A DNA stretch of 64,000 nucleotides from Enterococcus phoeniculicola ATCC BAA-412 (GCF_000407505.1 NZ_ASWE01000003.1:496001-560000), one strand, 5' to 3'; positions 10,236 through 18,579 are shown, numbered from the stretch's first letter. Notes: generated by a model from the letters alone, not told the origin. A program made the numbers and translations.

Positions 10236-10613
10236 ATGGAAAAAATAATAGAAGATACAAAGTATTGGGATGCCAGAGTACTTGATTTGAAATCATTGTA
10301 TTTTGGGGATGAGATTCAAGTGATATTTGAAGATGAAGAAACGGATGTGTATATCCTTGAATTTATACATTGTTATAAAGTGTCATATGAAAATAGTTTT
10401 ACTCCAGAGAGTAATATGAAAGTATGTGATATGAATAAAGGGCAATTAGGTTACTTTATGCAAGATGTATCTGTCTCTAAATATGATAAAGACGATGAGT
10501 TTATAAAATTTTTTCTCGACTTATCAATCATGACAATGGAGATAGTTTGCAAAAACATTACTGTTAAAAAAGTGCCTAAGGATACAGTATCATTTTTTTG
10601 GGAAAATAATTAA
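10236..10613 (+). CDS. Probable immunity protein of the displaced tip
   Basis: 125 residues with a strong site TAGGAGGA just before the ATG; the site overlaps the stop of the toxin tip, the same layout as the first pair. The protein is acidic, cytosolic and of mixed alpha/beta character (KYWDARVLDLKSLYFGDEI; KGQLGYFMQDVSVSKYD; LSIMTMEIVCK). I know similar uncharacterised proteins next to polymorphic toxins but cannot name the family with certainty. The gene is intact although its toxin partner is broken, which fits a retained protective gene against neighbours that carry the live tip. Confidence 0.6.
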   Translation: MEKIIEDTKYWDARVLDLKSLYFGDEIQVIFEDEETDVYILEFIHCYKVSYENSFTPESNMKVCDMNKGQLGYFMQDVSVSKYDKDDEFIKFFLDLSIMTMEIVCKNITVKKVPKDTVSFFWENN

Positions 10614-10696
10614 AAAAGGCACTTCACCACAAAACTGATAATCAAGTTGCCAATAGATAACAAAAGCTAGCTGTATTTATTGTGAAAATTCATTGT

Positions 10697-10735
10697 TGAA
10701 AAAAGAAGCGATTGAACTTTGTCGCTTCTTTTTCT
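10697..10735 (+). terminator. Terminator B of the rhs locus
   Basis: Stem AAAAAGAAGCGA / TCGCTTCTTTTT, loop TTGAACTTTG, T-rich tail. It ends the second toxin-immunity cassette and is a near duplicate of terminator A. Confidence 0.75.
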
Positions 10736-10740
10736 GCATT

Positions 10741-11063
10741 TAGAGTTATTTTCTAGTCTTGAGAAAGTCAGTTGGGCTGGAAAAAGCATAGAGATAGTAA
10801 AAAAAGCAAAATACTAACTACTTCTTAATCTCAGTTTTGCGAGTGAACTGCTACTGTGGAGATGGTGAAACATCCACATAGAAATCAATGGGAGTAAAGC
10901 ACGAAATAAATAAGAAATGCTGCTGAATCAGTTTCTCTTGTTTTCTTCACTAGTAGTCTAGGTATTTTTAGGGAGAGTGGAACGATAGTCCTCTCTTCAA
11001 AAGAAAATAAGTCCGATTTTGATTATTAATATCAAAATCGAGCTTATTTTTTTGTAGTTGATT
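10741..11063. other. Non-coding stretch between cassettes and rhs relic
   Basis: No open frame with a ribosome site was seen. The only clear structure is a hairpin at 11006-11054. The rest has no pattern I can name. Confidence 0.4.
11006..11054 (+). terminator. Strong hairpin with T tract
   Basis: AATAAGTCCGATTTTGAT pairs with ATCAAAATCGAGCTTATT across a 7-base loop, followed by TTTTTT. It has no obvious gene directly upstream, so it may be left over from a lost rhs-locus gene. Confidence 0.7.
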
Positions 11064-11187
11064 ACATCAAACAAGCTTTATCTACAAAAAAGAACGACGG
11101 CAGCAACGTTGCTCTATGATTAGCGTGGAACAATCGTAGGGGATGATTATCATCAAGACAGGTTAGAACGTTTACAAGTAGAAGGTT
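11064..11187 (+). pseudogene. Decayed fragment of an rhs core
   Basis: This stretch aligns with the intact rhs gene at about 7755-7897. Shared blocks include CAAACAAGCT, ACGACGG, GCAACGTTG, GGGGATGA and TATCATCAAGAC in the same order. The conceptual reading keeps TTAATLLYD-stop-RGTIVGDDYHQD against TTEATLFYDQRGTIVGDD in the intact protein, with a stop and small deletions. It is the trace of a second rhs core, or of a duplication or exchange that once reached this far. Confidence 0.75.
11163..11176 (-). promoter_or_regulatory. Possible cre (CcpA) site ahead of the PTS operon
   Basis: Read on the minus strand, TGTAAACGTTCTAA matches 13 of 14 positions of the consensus TGWAANCGNTNWCA. It lies about 170 bases before the aldolase start, inside the rhs relic. 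Catabolite repression of a sugar operon would make sense, but a chance match in AT-rich DNA is possible. Confidence 0.35.
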
Positions 11188-11237
11188 AATGGTTTTTCTA
11201 GTTCATAACTTTGCAAAAAATGGCTAGAGACTACTTT

Positions 11238-11275
11238 ATCACAAAGAAATAGTAGAATTAGTTTTTTTTTGTGAT
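11238..11275. promoter_or_regulatory. Inverted repeat upstream of the aldolase operon
   Basis: Perfect 8-bp arms ATCACAAA / TTTGTGAT separated by 22 bases, about 70 bases before the first gene. It could be an operator for the PRD activator encoded at the operon end, or a weak terminator because a T run precedes the second arm. Function is inferred from position only. Confidence 0.35.
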
Positions 11276-11343
11276 GAAACCGCATTCAAAGAGAAGGCTG
11301 TTTCAGCTAAACTATAGACGTGATAAAGAAAGGAGCAAAAATT

Positions 11344-11988
11344 ATGTTAATGGAAAAAGAGCGCAATCAAATAGTTTCTTATGGGAAAAAGTTAATTACT
11401 AGCGGACTAACAAAAGGGACGGGGGGAAATATTAGTATCTATGATCCTGATTTAGACTTAATGGCTATTAGTCCAAGTGGAATTGACTATTTTGAAACTC
11501 AGCCAGAAGATGTTGTAGTAACAAAATTATCTGGAGAAATAGTTGACAGTCCAAGAAAACCATCTAGTGAACTAGACATGCACCGTATTTATTACATGAA
11601 GCGACCTGAGATTCGTTCTGTCGTACATACACACTCTCCGTTCAGCACGACACTAGCAACATTAGGTTGGGAATTGCCAGCTGCAAATTATTATATTGCA
11701 ATCGCTGGGGGAAACACTATACGTTGTGCAGAGTATGCTTCTTTTGGTACTTGGGAGCTGGCAGAGAATTCGTTTAAAGCAATGGAAGACAGATATGCTT
11801 GTTTCTTAGCCAATCATGGCTTGTTAACCTGTTCTTATGACTTAGCTAATGCATTTTCAATTGCTGAGGAAACAGAACGTATGGCGGAAGTATACTGGCG
11901 GTCAAAATCAGTTGGAGAGCCCAAAATCTTGGTAGATGCAGAAGTAGATTTTATGTTGGAAAAATTCAAGACTTATGGACAAAAGTAA
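11344..11988 (+). CDS. Class II aldolase, L-fuculose-phosphate aldolase-like
   Basis: 214 residues from ATG, 9 bases after AAGGAG; an upstream GTG in frame would place this site inside the gene, so I prefer the ATG. The family splits phosphorylated sugars into a C2-C4 aldehyde and DHAP or a similar fragment using zinc. The zinc ligands and acid are all present: E76 in PSSELDM, H95 and H97 in VVHTHSPF, and H158 in ANHGLL, with the same spacing as E73, H92, H94 and H155 of E. coli FucA. GTGGNIS near the N terminus binds phosphate. First gene of a PTS operon, so it probably cleaves the phosphorylated import product. The substrate is not readable from sequence. Confidence 0.9.
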   Translation: MLMEKERNQIVSYGKKLITSGLTKGTGGNISIYDPDLDLMAISPSGIDYFETQPEDVVVTKLSGEIVDSPRKPSSELDMHRIYYMKRPEIRSVVHTHSPFSTTLATLGWELPAANYYIAIAGGNTIRCAEYASFGTWELAENSFKAMEDRYACFLANHGLLTCSYDLANAFSIAEETERMAEVYWRSKSVGEPKILVDAEVDFMLEKFKTYGQK

Positions 11989-12026
11989 GTTGGAGGTATT
12001 GCGCATATGTTAGGTGGGGTGGAACG

Positions 12027-12512
12027 TTGAATTTAAAAAGGTTATTGAAAAAAGAGATGATGTATCCAGAAATTCATTTTACAAGCCAAGAACAACTTTT
12101 TGAATTTGTAGGCAATGAATTAGGACGAGCAGGTTATGTTACTCCAACTTATAAGGAGAAAATCAGCGAACGGGAAAAGAGCTTTCCGACAGGGCTGAGA
12201 ACTAAAACAGTAGATGTGGCAATTCCCCATACAGACCCGGAAACTGTGAAAAGAGCGTTTATTATGGTCATGAAGTTAACAGAAGGAATTCCCTTTAACC
12301 AAATGGGTACTTTTCCGGAAGATGCAGTGATTGTGTATCCTAAGTTGGTCTTTGTTTTGGGGTTTGATCATGGGGACATTCAATTAGAACTGTTGCAGGG
12401 GTTGATGACGTTGTTTAATAATCAGCTGGCAATGAAGAAGCTGCTTGAGGCAACTTGTGCCGAACAGCTATTGAATATTTTGGAACAAGAGTTAGTGTTA
12501 ATTGCTAAATAA
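12027..12512 (+). CDS. PTS sugar transporter EIIA, fructose/galactitol type
   Basis: 161 residues from TTG; the purine-rich site GGTGGGGTGG sits about 5 bases upstream, and an ATG at 12007 runs straight into a stop, which supports the TTG. EIIA proteins take phosphate from HPr and pass it to EIIB. The phospho-accepting histidine is H68 in VAIPHTDPE. Separate A, B and C polypeptides are typical of galactitol-family PTS. It follows the aldolase by 38 bases in the same operon. Confidence 0.9.
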   Translation: MNLKRLLKKEMMYPEIHFTSQEQLFEFVGNELGRAGYVTPTYKEKISEREKSFPTGLRTKTVDVAIPHTDPETVKRAFIMVMKLTEGIPFNQMGTFPEDAVIVYPKLVFVLGFDHGDIQLELLQGLMTLFNNQLAMKKLLEATCAEQLLNILEQELVLIAK

Positions 12513-12550
12513 ATGTAAGAAATAAAAGTAAATAAGAAGGAGTAAAAAAG

Positions 12551-12853
12551 ATGAAAAAATTAAGTATTATTTCTGTCTGTGGCTCTGGTACCGTCACTAG
12601 TTCAATGATTGCCAATAAGGTAAAGGATTTATTGGAGGATAATGGCTATAGTGCGAGTACGGTGGAAGTCAATCCGGCGGGGGTTGATGCACTACTAAGT
12701 TCAGGTACCTATGATATTATCGTCCATACAAGTCCCTTACTAGCAGACTATGATTTGCCTACAATTAATTCAGTTGGTTTCCTGACAGGAATGGGAGAAG
12801 AAGAGTTTATTGAAAAGTTATTGAGTACAGCTAAAGAGATTGCTGGTGAATAG
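12551..12853 (+). CDS. PTS sugar transporter EIIB, galactitol type
   Basis: 100 residues with AGAAGGAG upstream. Phosphocysteine C10 lies in the loop SVCGSGTVTSS, the usual GatB P-loop-like site, followed by an amphipathic helix. It receives phosphate from the EIIA encoded just upstream and hands it to the sugar held by EIIC. The downstream EIIC gene begins 19 bases after its stop. Confidence 0.9.
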   Translation: MKKLSIISVCGSGTVTSSMIANKVKDLLEDNGYSASTVEVNPAGVDALLSSGTYDIIVHTSPLLADYDLPTINSVGFLTGMGEEEFIEKLLSTAKEIAGE

Positions 12854-12872
12854 AGTTAAAGGAGGAGAGAGA

Positions 12873-14270
12873 ATGTTAGATCTGTTATCAAATATCATGG
12901 ATTCGTTTGGTGCAGCAATCGTAGTTCCTTTTGTGATTTTTGTCATTGCTTTATTCTTAAAAGTAAAGCCTAAACGAGCCTTTCAGGCAGCATTAAATGC
13001 AGGGATTGGTTTAACTGGTTTTAGTATGTTGATAGGAGCGTATACGCCAATTGTAACGCCGGTTGTTAATCGAATGGTGGAACATACAGGAGTCAATTTA
13101 CGTATTTTAGATACAGGCTGGCAAGCTACCAGTGTTGTCGCATATTCGACAGAAGTAGGTATGATTTTTCTAGGATTAGGATTATTGATTCAGTTAATTT
13201 TATTCCTGTTGAAATTTACCAATATCTTTATGCCATCTGACTTATGGAATAACTATTCTTTCATGTTGTGGGGATCAATGCTTTATATTGTTACTAAAAA
13301 CTTGATTTTGTCCATTGGTCTTATGATTTTAGCGAATCTGTTTACATTGTTATTCACTGAAGTATTAGCAAAACGATGGAGCAATTATTACGGCTATCCG
13401 GGAACAACCATTTCAGCACCACATGACGTGACTCAAGTACCGTACGCGATTTTAATGGATTGGGTATTAAATAAATTAGGGGCTAATAAAATTCAATGGA
13501 ATCCGACTAGTGTACAAAAACGTTTAGGATTTTTGGGAGAACCAGTGACATTGGGCTTTATTTTAGGCTTGTTCTTAGGTCTGGCTGGGAACTTTATGCG
13601 CCTTGGTGAACTAGCTGCATGGGGTGAAATTGCCAGCGTGGGTGTGGCTACAGCGGCGATTATGGCTATTTTTCCTAAAATTGCTGGTATTTTTGCTTCA
13701 GCATTTACAAGTATTACGGATGCAACTAAAAAATCTGCTAAAAGCTCTGGTAAAGGGAGAGAATGGTATTTGGCTATTAATGATGCAGCAGGATATGGCG
13801 AGCCTGCGACTTTGCTGACAGGCTTGATTTTAATCCCAGTTATTTTAGTACTTGCTATTATTTTACCCGGTAATGAAACTTTGCCTATGGTTGATTTGAT
13901 TGCAATTCCATATATTATTCAACCAATTATTGCAATTTCAAAAGGAAATATTTTTAAATCTTTAATTTCAGGAACCATCATTTTAACAATTAATTTATAT
14001 ATTATTACCGCAGTAGCACCAACATTTACTGAGGTGGCGAAAAGTGTGGGCGTAACAATTCCAGCAGGAGCGTTATTGATTGCTAGTTTTGTTGTTTTGG
14101 GAAATTATTTCTTAGGCTCATTATTCTTGATTTTCTTGACTCAAAATCCAATGTTGATTGGACTAACTGTGATTGTCTACTTAGTTTTACTAGTTTTTGT
14201 GAAAACGAAGAAAGAAACAATTGTAAATTATTTAGAAGAAACTGGAAACTTGAAAAACAATGAACTATAG
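12873..14270 (+). CDS. PTS sugar transporter EIIC, GatC type
   Basis: 465 residues. I use ATG 12873 because AAAGGAGGAG lies directly before it; a longer frame begins inside the EIIB end. A polytopic membrane protein with about ten hydrophobic segments. NAGIGLTGFSMLIGAY near the N terminus and NDAAGYGEPATLLTGLIL near the middle are conserved EIIC-GAT segments that form the sugar path. It imports a hexitol- or pentitol-like substrate with phosphorylation by the IIA and IIB next door. The real substrate is unknown. Confidence 0.92.
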   Translation: MLDLLSNIMDSFGAAIVVPFVIFVIALFLKVKPKRAFQAALNAGIGLTGFSMLIGAYTPIVTPVVNRMVEHTGVNLRILDTGWQATSVVAYSTEVGMIFLGLGLLIQLILFLLKFTNIFMPSDLWNNYSFMLWGSMLYIVTKNLILSIGLMILANLFTLLFTEVLAKRWSNYYGYPGTTISAPHDVTQVPYAILMDWVLNKLGANKIQWNPTSVQKRLGFLGEPVTLGFILGLFLGLAGNFMRLGELAAWGEIASVGVATAAIMAIFPKIAGIFASAFTSITDATKKSAKSSGKGREWYLAINDAAGYGEPATLLTGLILIPVILVLAIILPGNETLPMVDLIAIPYIIQPIIAISKGNIFKSLISGTIILTINLYIITAVAPTFTEVAKSVGVTIPAGALLIASFVVLGNYFLGSLFLIFLTQNPMLIGLTVIVYLVLLVFVKTKKETIVNYLEETGNLKNNEL

Positions 14271-14281
14271 AGGTGAAGAAA

Positions 14282-15334
14282 GTGAAAGTTGTTGTAATTG
14301 GAGATACACTGGTTAATAGTCAAACGTTAATAGAAGCTGTTAATGAAATGAAGTTAGGAGGAACCATTGAAGAAATTGAGTCTTTTGAATGGTATTCCGA
14401 TTTAACAAAAGATCAATTTCAGGAGCATATTTTAGCCATTGAACGTGGTGGACCCGAAGCAGTAGAGATTCCAGCAGGCATTATCGAAGCTTTGTCAAAT
14501 GCTGACTATCTATTTGCGCATTATGCACCCATTTCAAGAAAAATGATTGAAGCAGGACAACGATTAAAATTAATTGGGACCTGCCGCGGTGGGTTGGAAA
14601 ACGTGAATTTAGAAGCGATTAAAGAAAAAGAAATTCCGCTAGTACACGTGATTCGAAACGCAGAACCGGTTGCTGATTTCACCATTGGCTTAATGTATGC
14701 CGAAACTAGAAATATTGCACGCGCTCATTGCGCAATACAACAGGGAAAATGGGAAAAGAGCTTCTCAAACGATTCCTATAAAACTACTTTGGCAAATTTA
14801 ACTGTTGGGATTGTTGGTGTAGGTTACATTGGTAAGCAAGTCATTGAACGTCTAAATGGATTGAAGGTTTCAGTTATTGCTTACGATCCTTTTGTTGATA
14901 GGGAACGTTTAGCTGCAGATGGTTTGAACGTAACGCTCAAAGAAAATTTGACGGATCTTTTTAAAGAAGCGGATATCATTTCACTTCATATGAGAGTTAC
15001 TCCTGAAACCAAGCAGATGATTAATAAAAAATATATTAATTTAATGAAGCCAAGTGCGTATATTATTAATACGGCTCGAGCAGATATTTTATGTAAAGAG
15101 GATTTAGTTGATGCATTAAGAAATAAAAAAATTGCGGGTGCAGCGATGGATGTTAGCTGGACTGAGCCAATTCCAACAGATGATCCATTATTAAAACTAG
15201 AGAATGTGACACTAACAACGCATATTGCGGGGGATACAGTTGACGCGATTCCGAGATCGCCATTTCTATTGAAAAAAGTAGTGAATGATTATATGGAAAA
15301 AGGGTATAGTGACATGCTTATTAAAATAGAGTAA
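14282..15334 (+). CDS. D-isomer-specific 2-hydroxyacid dehydrogenase
   Basis: 350 residues. GTG 14282 is preferred because GAGGTGA lies 6 bases before it; GTG 14273 is the other option. The NAD-binding motif GIVGVGYIGKQV sits near residue 175. Catalytic Arg is in NTARADI, the Glu region in DVSWTEPIP and the His in TTHIAGDT. The family reduces 2-keto acids or oxidises D-2-hydroxy acids (3-phosphoglycerate dehydrogenase fold). In this operon with an aldolase and a PTS it probably acts on a phosphorylated sugar acid or on the aldolase product. It starts about 10 bases after the EIIC stop. Confidence 0.88.
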   Translation: MKVVVIGDTLVNSQTLIEAVNEMKLGGTIEEIESFEWYSDLTKDQFQEHILAIERGGPEAVEIPAGIIEALSNADYLFAHYAPISRKMIEAGQRLKLIGTCRGGLENVNLEAIKEKEIPLVHVIRNAEPVADFTIGLMYAETRNIARAHCAIQQGKWEKSFSNDSYKTTLANLTVGIVGVGYIGKQVIERLNGLKVSVIAYDPFVDRERLAADGLNVTLKENLTDLFKEADIISLHMRVTPETKQMINKKYINLMKPSAYIINTARADILCKEDLVDALRNKKIAGAAMDVSWTEPIPTDDPLLKLENVTLTTHIAGDTVDAIPRSPFLLKKVVNDYMEKGYSDMLIKIE

Positions 15335-15345
15335 CAGGTGGACAT

Positions 15346-15380
15346 GGCTTACAGAAACTTTCTGTTTTTGTGAGCCTTTT
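15346..15380 (+). terminator. Terminator or attenuator between dehydrogenase and regulator
   Basis: GGCTTACAGAAAC pairs with GTTTTTGTGAGCC across TTTCT, then TTTT. It would reduce read-through from the catabolic genes into the regulator gene. Confidence 0.6.
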
Positions 15381-15442
15381 GATATAGATGAGGACTTGTT
15401 TATTAAATAAAGAATAGGTACTTGAAGGGAGGAAAATGCTAA

Positions 15443-17485
15443 ATGGATGAAACGATTCTTACTATTTTGAAGGAAGCAGTCGCTTCTCCAGGGATTGACT
15501 TAGTAGTGATTGAAGAAAAATTGCAGCTTAGTAAAAAAAAGCTGGAATATTATTTAAAAAAAACGAATCAGCTGCTAGTGAACCATAATTTTCCAGTTGT
15601 TTACAGAAAAAAACGTAAGATTTGGGTGTCATTAGATAATGTGGATTTAAACAAACTTATTTCAGAATTGAAAGAGGAACAGCGTCATTACCTATCCCTT
15701 GGGCTTCGAAGGAGTATGCTGCAATTAATCATTTTGACAGTTCCTAGATGTTCCTTAAGTTTTTTAGCAAGTAGAGTAAATGTCAGTAAAAATACTGTTG
15801 TAAATGATTTGACTGCAATCAGAAAAAGTCAGAAAAAAGGAATTATCTTAAACTATACAAGAAAATCTGGCTATTATTTTCAGGGAGAAGAGATTTCTAT
15901 AAGAATTCTACTTATCCGTCAATTGCATAGGGTACTAGAAGCTGGCTTAGATGCGCAGTTTTTAAGTGATTTTCTTCCTCTAAATTTACTTGAGCTGAGT
16001 TCACTGAGAGAAGCCTTAATTCGCTTTGAACATCAGTTAAATACGCAGTTTTCTGATCGCCAGATGAAGTTGTTACCTATAGTAATTGCTTTGATGAAGA
16101 AACGGGCAGCGGCAGGCCAACTAATTACAGAATCTGAGTATAGAAAAATTAAAACAACTGTACTTGATTCAGATTACGATCGAATTTCTAGCCAAATGAA
16201 AAAGATTCACTTTTTGGAGGAGCTCCCAAAAGCGGAGCAATCGTTTTTAATTATACAGATATTGAGTGCTAATGTAGTAAAAAGTAAAATCATGCGTACC
16301 AATCAGCTAGGTCAATTAATCGATCAAACGATTCGCCTATTTGAGATGAAGGCGGTACTTTATATCGAAGACAGAGACAAACTAAGTCAACTTCTCTATC
16401 AACATATGGGACCGGCAATCTATCGACTGAAATATGGTATTCCATACGAAGATAATGATATCGAAGAAATTATTCAAGAATACAAGTTAATTTTTCCACT
16501 TGTTAGAGAGTCACTTAAGCCAATAGAAGAGGTTTACCATGTTCACTTTACAGAAATCGAAATTATTTATGTTGGTTTGATTTTTCAAAGTTTTTTGACG
16601 AAAGGATATTTAAAAGGACAGAAGAGAAGGATTCGAGCGATTGTGATTTGCGAAAATGGGATTTCTGTATCTAATCTGCTTTTTGAAACATTAATAAAAA
16701 TCTTCCCAATGATTGATTTTATTGCAAATCTATCTGTACGAGAATTCTATGATAATTCTCTTATCTACAGTGAAATTGAGGTGATTTTTTCAACTATTTA
16801 TTTGGAAACAAATCAACAAGTGTTTACCGTGACTCCTTTTTTGACTGAATTGGAAGAGAATCGTTTGATTGAACAAGTGAATCAAAAGTTGTATGGTAGG
16901 ACAGCTCGTGTAGATATTCAAGAAATTATGAATATTGTCAAACGTAAGGCAAGTACTTTAGATGAAGCGGGTTTACAAAGTGAGTTGCACCGATATTTTC
17001 AAAGAAGTGTCTTTGTGGATAAAATGAACGTGGAAAAATCAGATTTTAATCGTCTTTTACCAGTTGAGCGAATCAAGGTTACGACAAGAAAGTTTACTTT
17101 TCAAGAAGCGATTCAGGCTGTGGGGGAGCCGCTGTTAAAGGATAAAATAATTGAACAACAATTTATTGATACAATTATTCAAAAATACGATGAGCGATAC
17201 CCTTATTTTGTTATTGCTCCACAAATTGCTATTCCCCATGCTGGATATAACGATGGTGTAAATCAGTTGGGATTTAGTTTATTAAAATTGAAGCACCCAG
17301 TTCGCTTCTCACCACGCCTGAATGTTTCAGTTTTATTGATGATTGCCCCCATTGATAATAAGAAACACCAGAAAGCGGTACAAGCTTTTTATGATTGTGT
17401 GTCTGATGAAGCGAATCATCAAGAGCTATTACGTCAGCAAACACCAGAACAGTTAAAAAAATTTTTTGAAAGAAAAATGAAATAA
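15443..17485 (+). CDS. BglG/LicR-type PRD regulator with EIIB- and EIIA-like domains
   Basis: 680 residues, ATG 10 bases after GGGAGG. Order of parts: N-terminal helix-turn-helix segments (about 1-130, including SRVNVSKNTVVNDLTAI), two PRD domains (about 170-390), an EIIB-like domain with CENGIS near 410, and an EIIA domain with the phospho-site in IAIPHAGYNDGV near 598. Such proteins are DNA-binding activators whose activity is set by PTS phosphorylation of the PRD, IIB and IIA sites. It closes the aldolase-PTS operon, so it most likely turns that operon on when its sugar is being imported. Confidence 0.9.
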   Translation: MDETILTILKEAVASPGIDLVVIEEKLQLSKKKLEYYLKKTNQLLVNHNFPVVYRKKRKIWVSLDNVDLNKLISELKEEQRHYLSLGLRRSMLQLIILTVPRCSLSFLASRVNVSKNTVVNDLTAIRKSQKKGIILNYTRKSGYYFQGEEISIRILLIRQLHRVLEAGLDAQFLSDFLPLNLLELSSLREALIRFEHQLNTQFSDRQMKLLPIVIALMKKRAAAGQLITESEYRKIKTTVLDSDYDRISSQMKKIHFLEELPKAEQSFLIIQILSANVVKSKIMRTNQLGQLIDQTIRLFEMKAVLYIEDRDKLSQLLYQHMGPAIYRLKYGIPYEDNDIEEIIQEYKLIFPLVRESLKPIEEVYHVHFTEIEIIYVGLIFQSFLTKGYLKGQKRRIRAIVICENGISVSNLLFETLIKIFPMIDFIANLSVREFYDNSLIYSEIEVIFSTIYLETNQQVFTVTPFLTELEENRLIEQVNQKLYGRTARVDIQEIMNIVKRKASTLDEAGLQSELHRYFQRSVFVDKMNVEKSDFNRLLPVERIKVTTRKFTFQEAIQAVGEPLLKDKIIEQQFIDTIIQKYDERYPYFVIAPQIAIPHAGYNDGVNQLGFSLLKLKHPVRFSPRLNVSVLLMIAPIDNKKHQKAVQAFYDCVSDEANHQELLRQQTPEQLKKFFERKMK

Positions 17486-17631
17486 TTTACTTATCGCTAT
17501 TTTATAATTAGATCGCTGTTGGATTGGATATATCCTAACCTTAATTTAATGGAGATTACCTACCATAAATAAACTACAATTAGTATAGTTCCTTATTTTT
17601 GTGAAGAGAAACATATTTACTAAAACCACCA

Positions 17632-17680
17632 AAAAAAACCAAATGCTCGTAGCTTTTCCTACCGTGCATTCGGTTTTTTG
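17632..17680. terminator. Bidirectional terminator between convergent genes
   Basis: AAAAACCAAATGC pairs with GCATTCGGTTTTT around a GTAG/CTAC inner stem, with A and T tracts on either side. It serves the PRD regulator on the plus strand and the pentapeptide gene on the minus strand. Confidence 0.75.
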
Positions 17681-17694
17681 TTGCCTTTTCAGGG

Positions 17695-18327
17695 TCAATC
17701 CTCTATCACTAACCCCAACCCCATTGCAATCACAATGGCTTGTTCCTGATTGACAATCAGCCCCTTCATCCACTCCTGAGAAAGCGCAATACTATCAAAT
17801 GTGTTGGTTGAAAGATTCAAGTGAGCGAGCTTTGTGTGAAACCAGCTAGAGCCAGTGAGCTGATTTTCTTCAAGTACAAGCTGCTTCCAAGTAACTTCAA
17901 CGAATTCACTGTCTGTTAACTCACAGTTTGAAAACGTAACGGTTTTTAGATTTGTATTACTAAAAGAAGAAAGTGTTGCAAGACAATTGTCAAATTGACA
18001 GTCTCTAAGGTAGCTTTCGGCAAAATTTGTTCCGGTTAATTTACATTGTTTAAACAAAACTTGCTGAAAACTGCCAGCAATCCATTCCAAATTTGATAAA
18101 TCACAATTTTCAAAAATGACATTACTACATTCAAATCGTTCTAGCTGTGTTCGCTGCATGACCAGCCGCTGTAAATGGGCTTCACGAATGACTAGGTTAC
18201 TGCATGTGTCATAGCTTAAATCTAAATCGGCTGCATGAATCCCTTGAAAGATCGCCTCGTCTTCAAGATAAATATCGCTGTTCGTTAAAGCGGGAAGGAT
18301 GGGTGCAGCTGGAGTTGTTTTTTTCAT
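17695..18327 (-). CDS. Pentapeptide-repeat protein
   Basis: 210 residues, ATG with AAGGAAC upstream on the minus strand. From about residue 30 to 190 the sequence repeats five-residue units of the A(D/N)LXX type (for example NVIFENCDLSNLEW, LFKQCKLTGTNF, TVTFSNCELTDSEF), which form a right-handed beta helix. Some relatives mimic DNA and protect gyrase from quinolones (Qnr, MfpA), but this copy has less regular repeats and no feature that proves that role. No signal peptide. Single gene, divergent from the ABC transporter at 18580. Confidence 0.85.
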   Translation of the reverse strand: MKKTTPAAPILPALTNSDIYLEDEAIFQGIHAADLDLSYDTCSNLVIREAHLQRLVMQRTQLERFECSNVIFENCDLSNLEWIAGSFQQVLFKQCKLTGTNFAESYLRDCQFDNCLATLSSFSNTNLKTVTFSNCELTDSEFVEVTWKQLVLEENQLTGSSWFHTKLAHLNLSTNTFDSIALSQEWMKGLIVNQEQAIVIAMGLGLVIED

Positions 18328-18354
18328 AAATCCAGTTCCTTTTCGTTTTCTTCT

Positions 18355-18360
18355 ATTATA
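18355..18360 (-). promoter_or_regulatory. Extended -10 box for the pentapeptide gene
   Basis: On the minus strand TGCTATAAT is a perfect extended -10 about 28 bases before the ATG. No good -35 is seen, which an extended -10 can tolerate. Confidence 0.5.
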
Positions 18361-18579
18361 GCAAATTCTGGTAGCAAACTCTGTGTATGAAAAAGTAATT
18401 CAAAAATGAATATAAAATCGTCGTGTTTATGCGTTTTTTTAACGGAGTATAAATGAAAAATCACTGAAAAATATCGGAAAATAGGTGTAGGGTAAAATCG
18501 GTCTAAAGGACCATTTCGAGAATGGCTGGGTATGTGAGAATAAAAGAGTAGTGAAAAAGCGATACATAGGGAGGATAAC

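Noticed and set aside
13624-13818. Plus-strand ORF inside the EIIC gene
   Set aside because: Leucine-rich frame shift of the membrane protein; no ribosome site.
17546-17773. Minus-strand ORF of 75 codons overlapping the pentapeptide gene
   Set aside because: Crosses the terminator at 17632-17680 and overlaps the real gene end in another frame.
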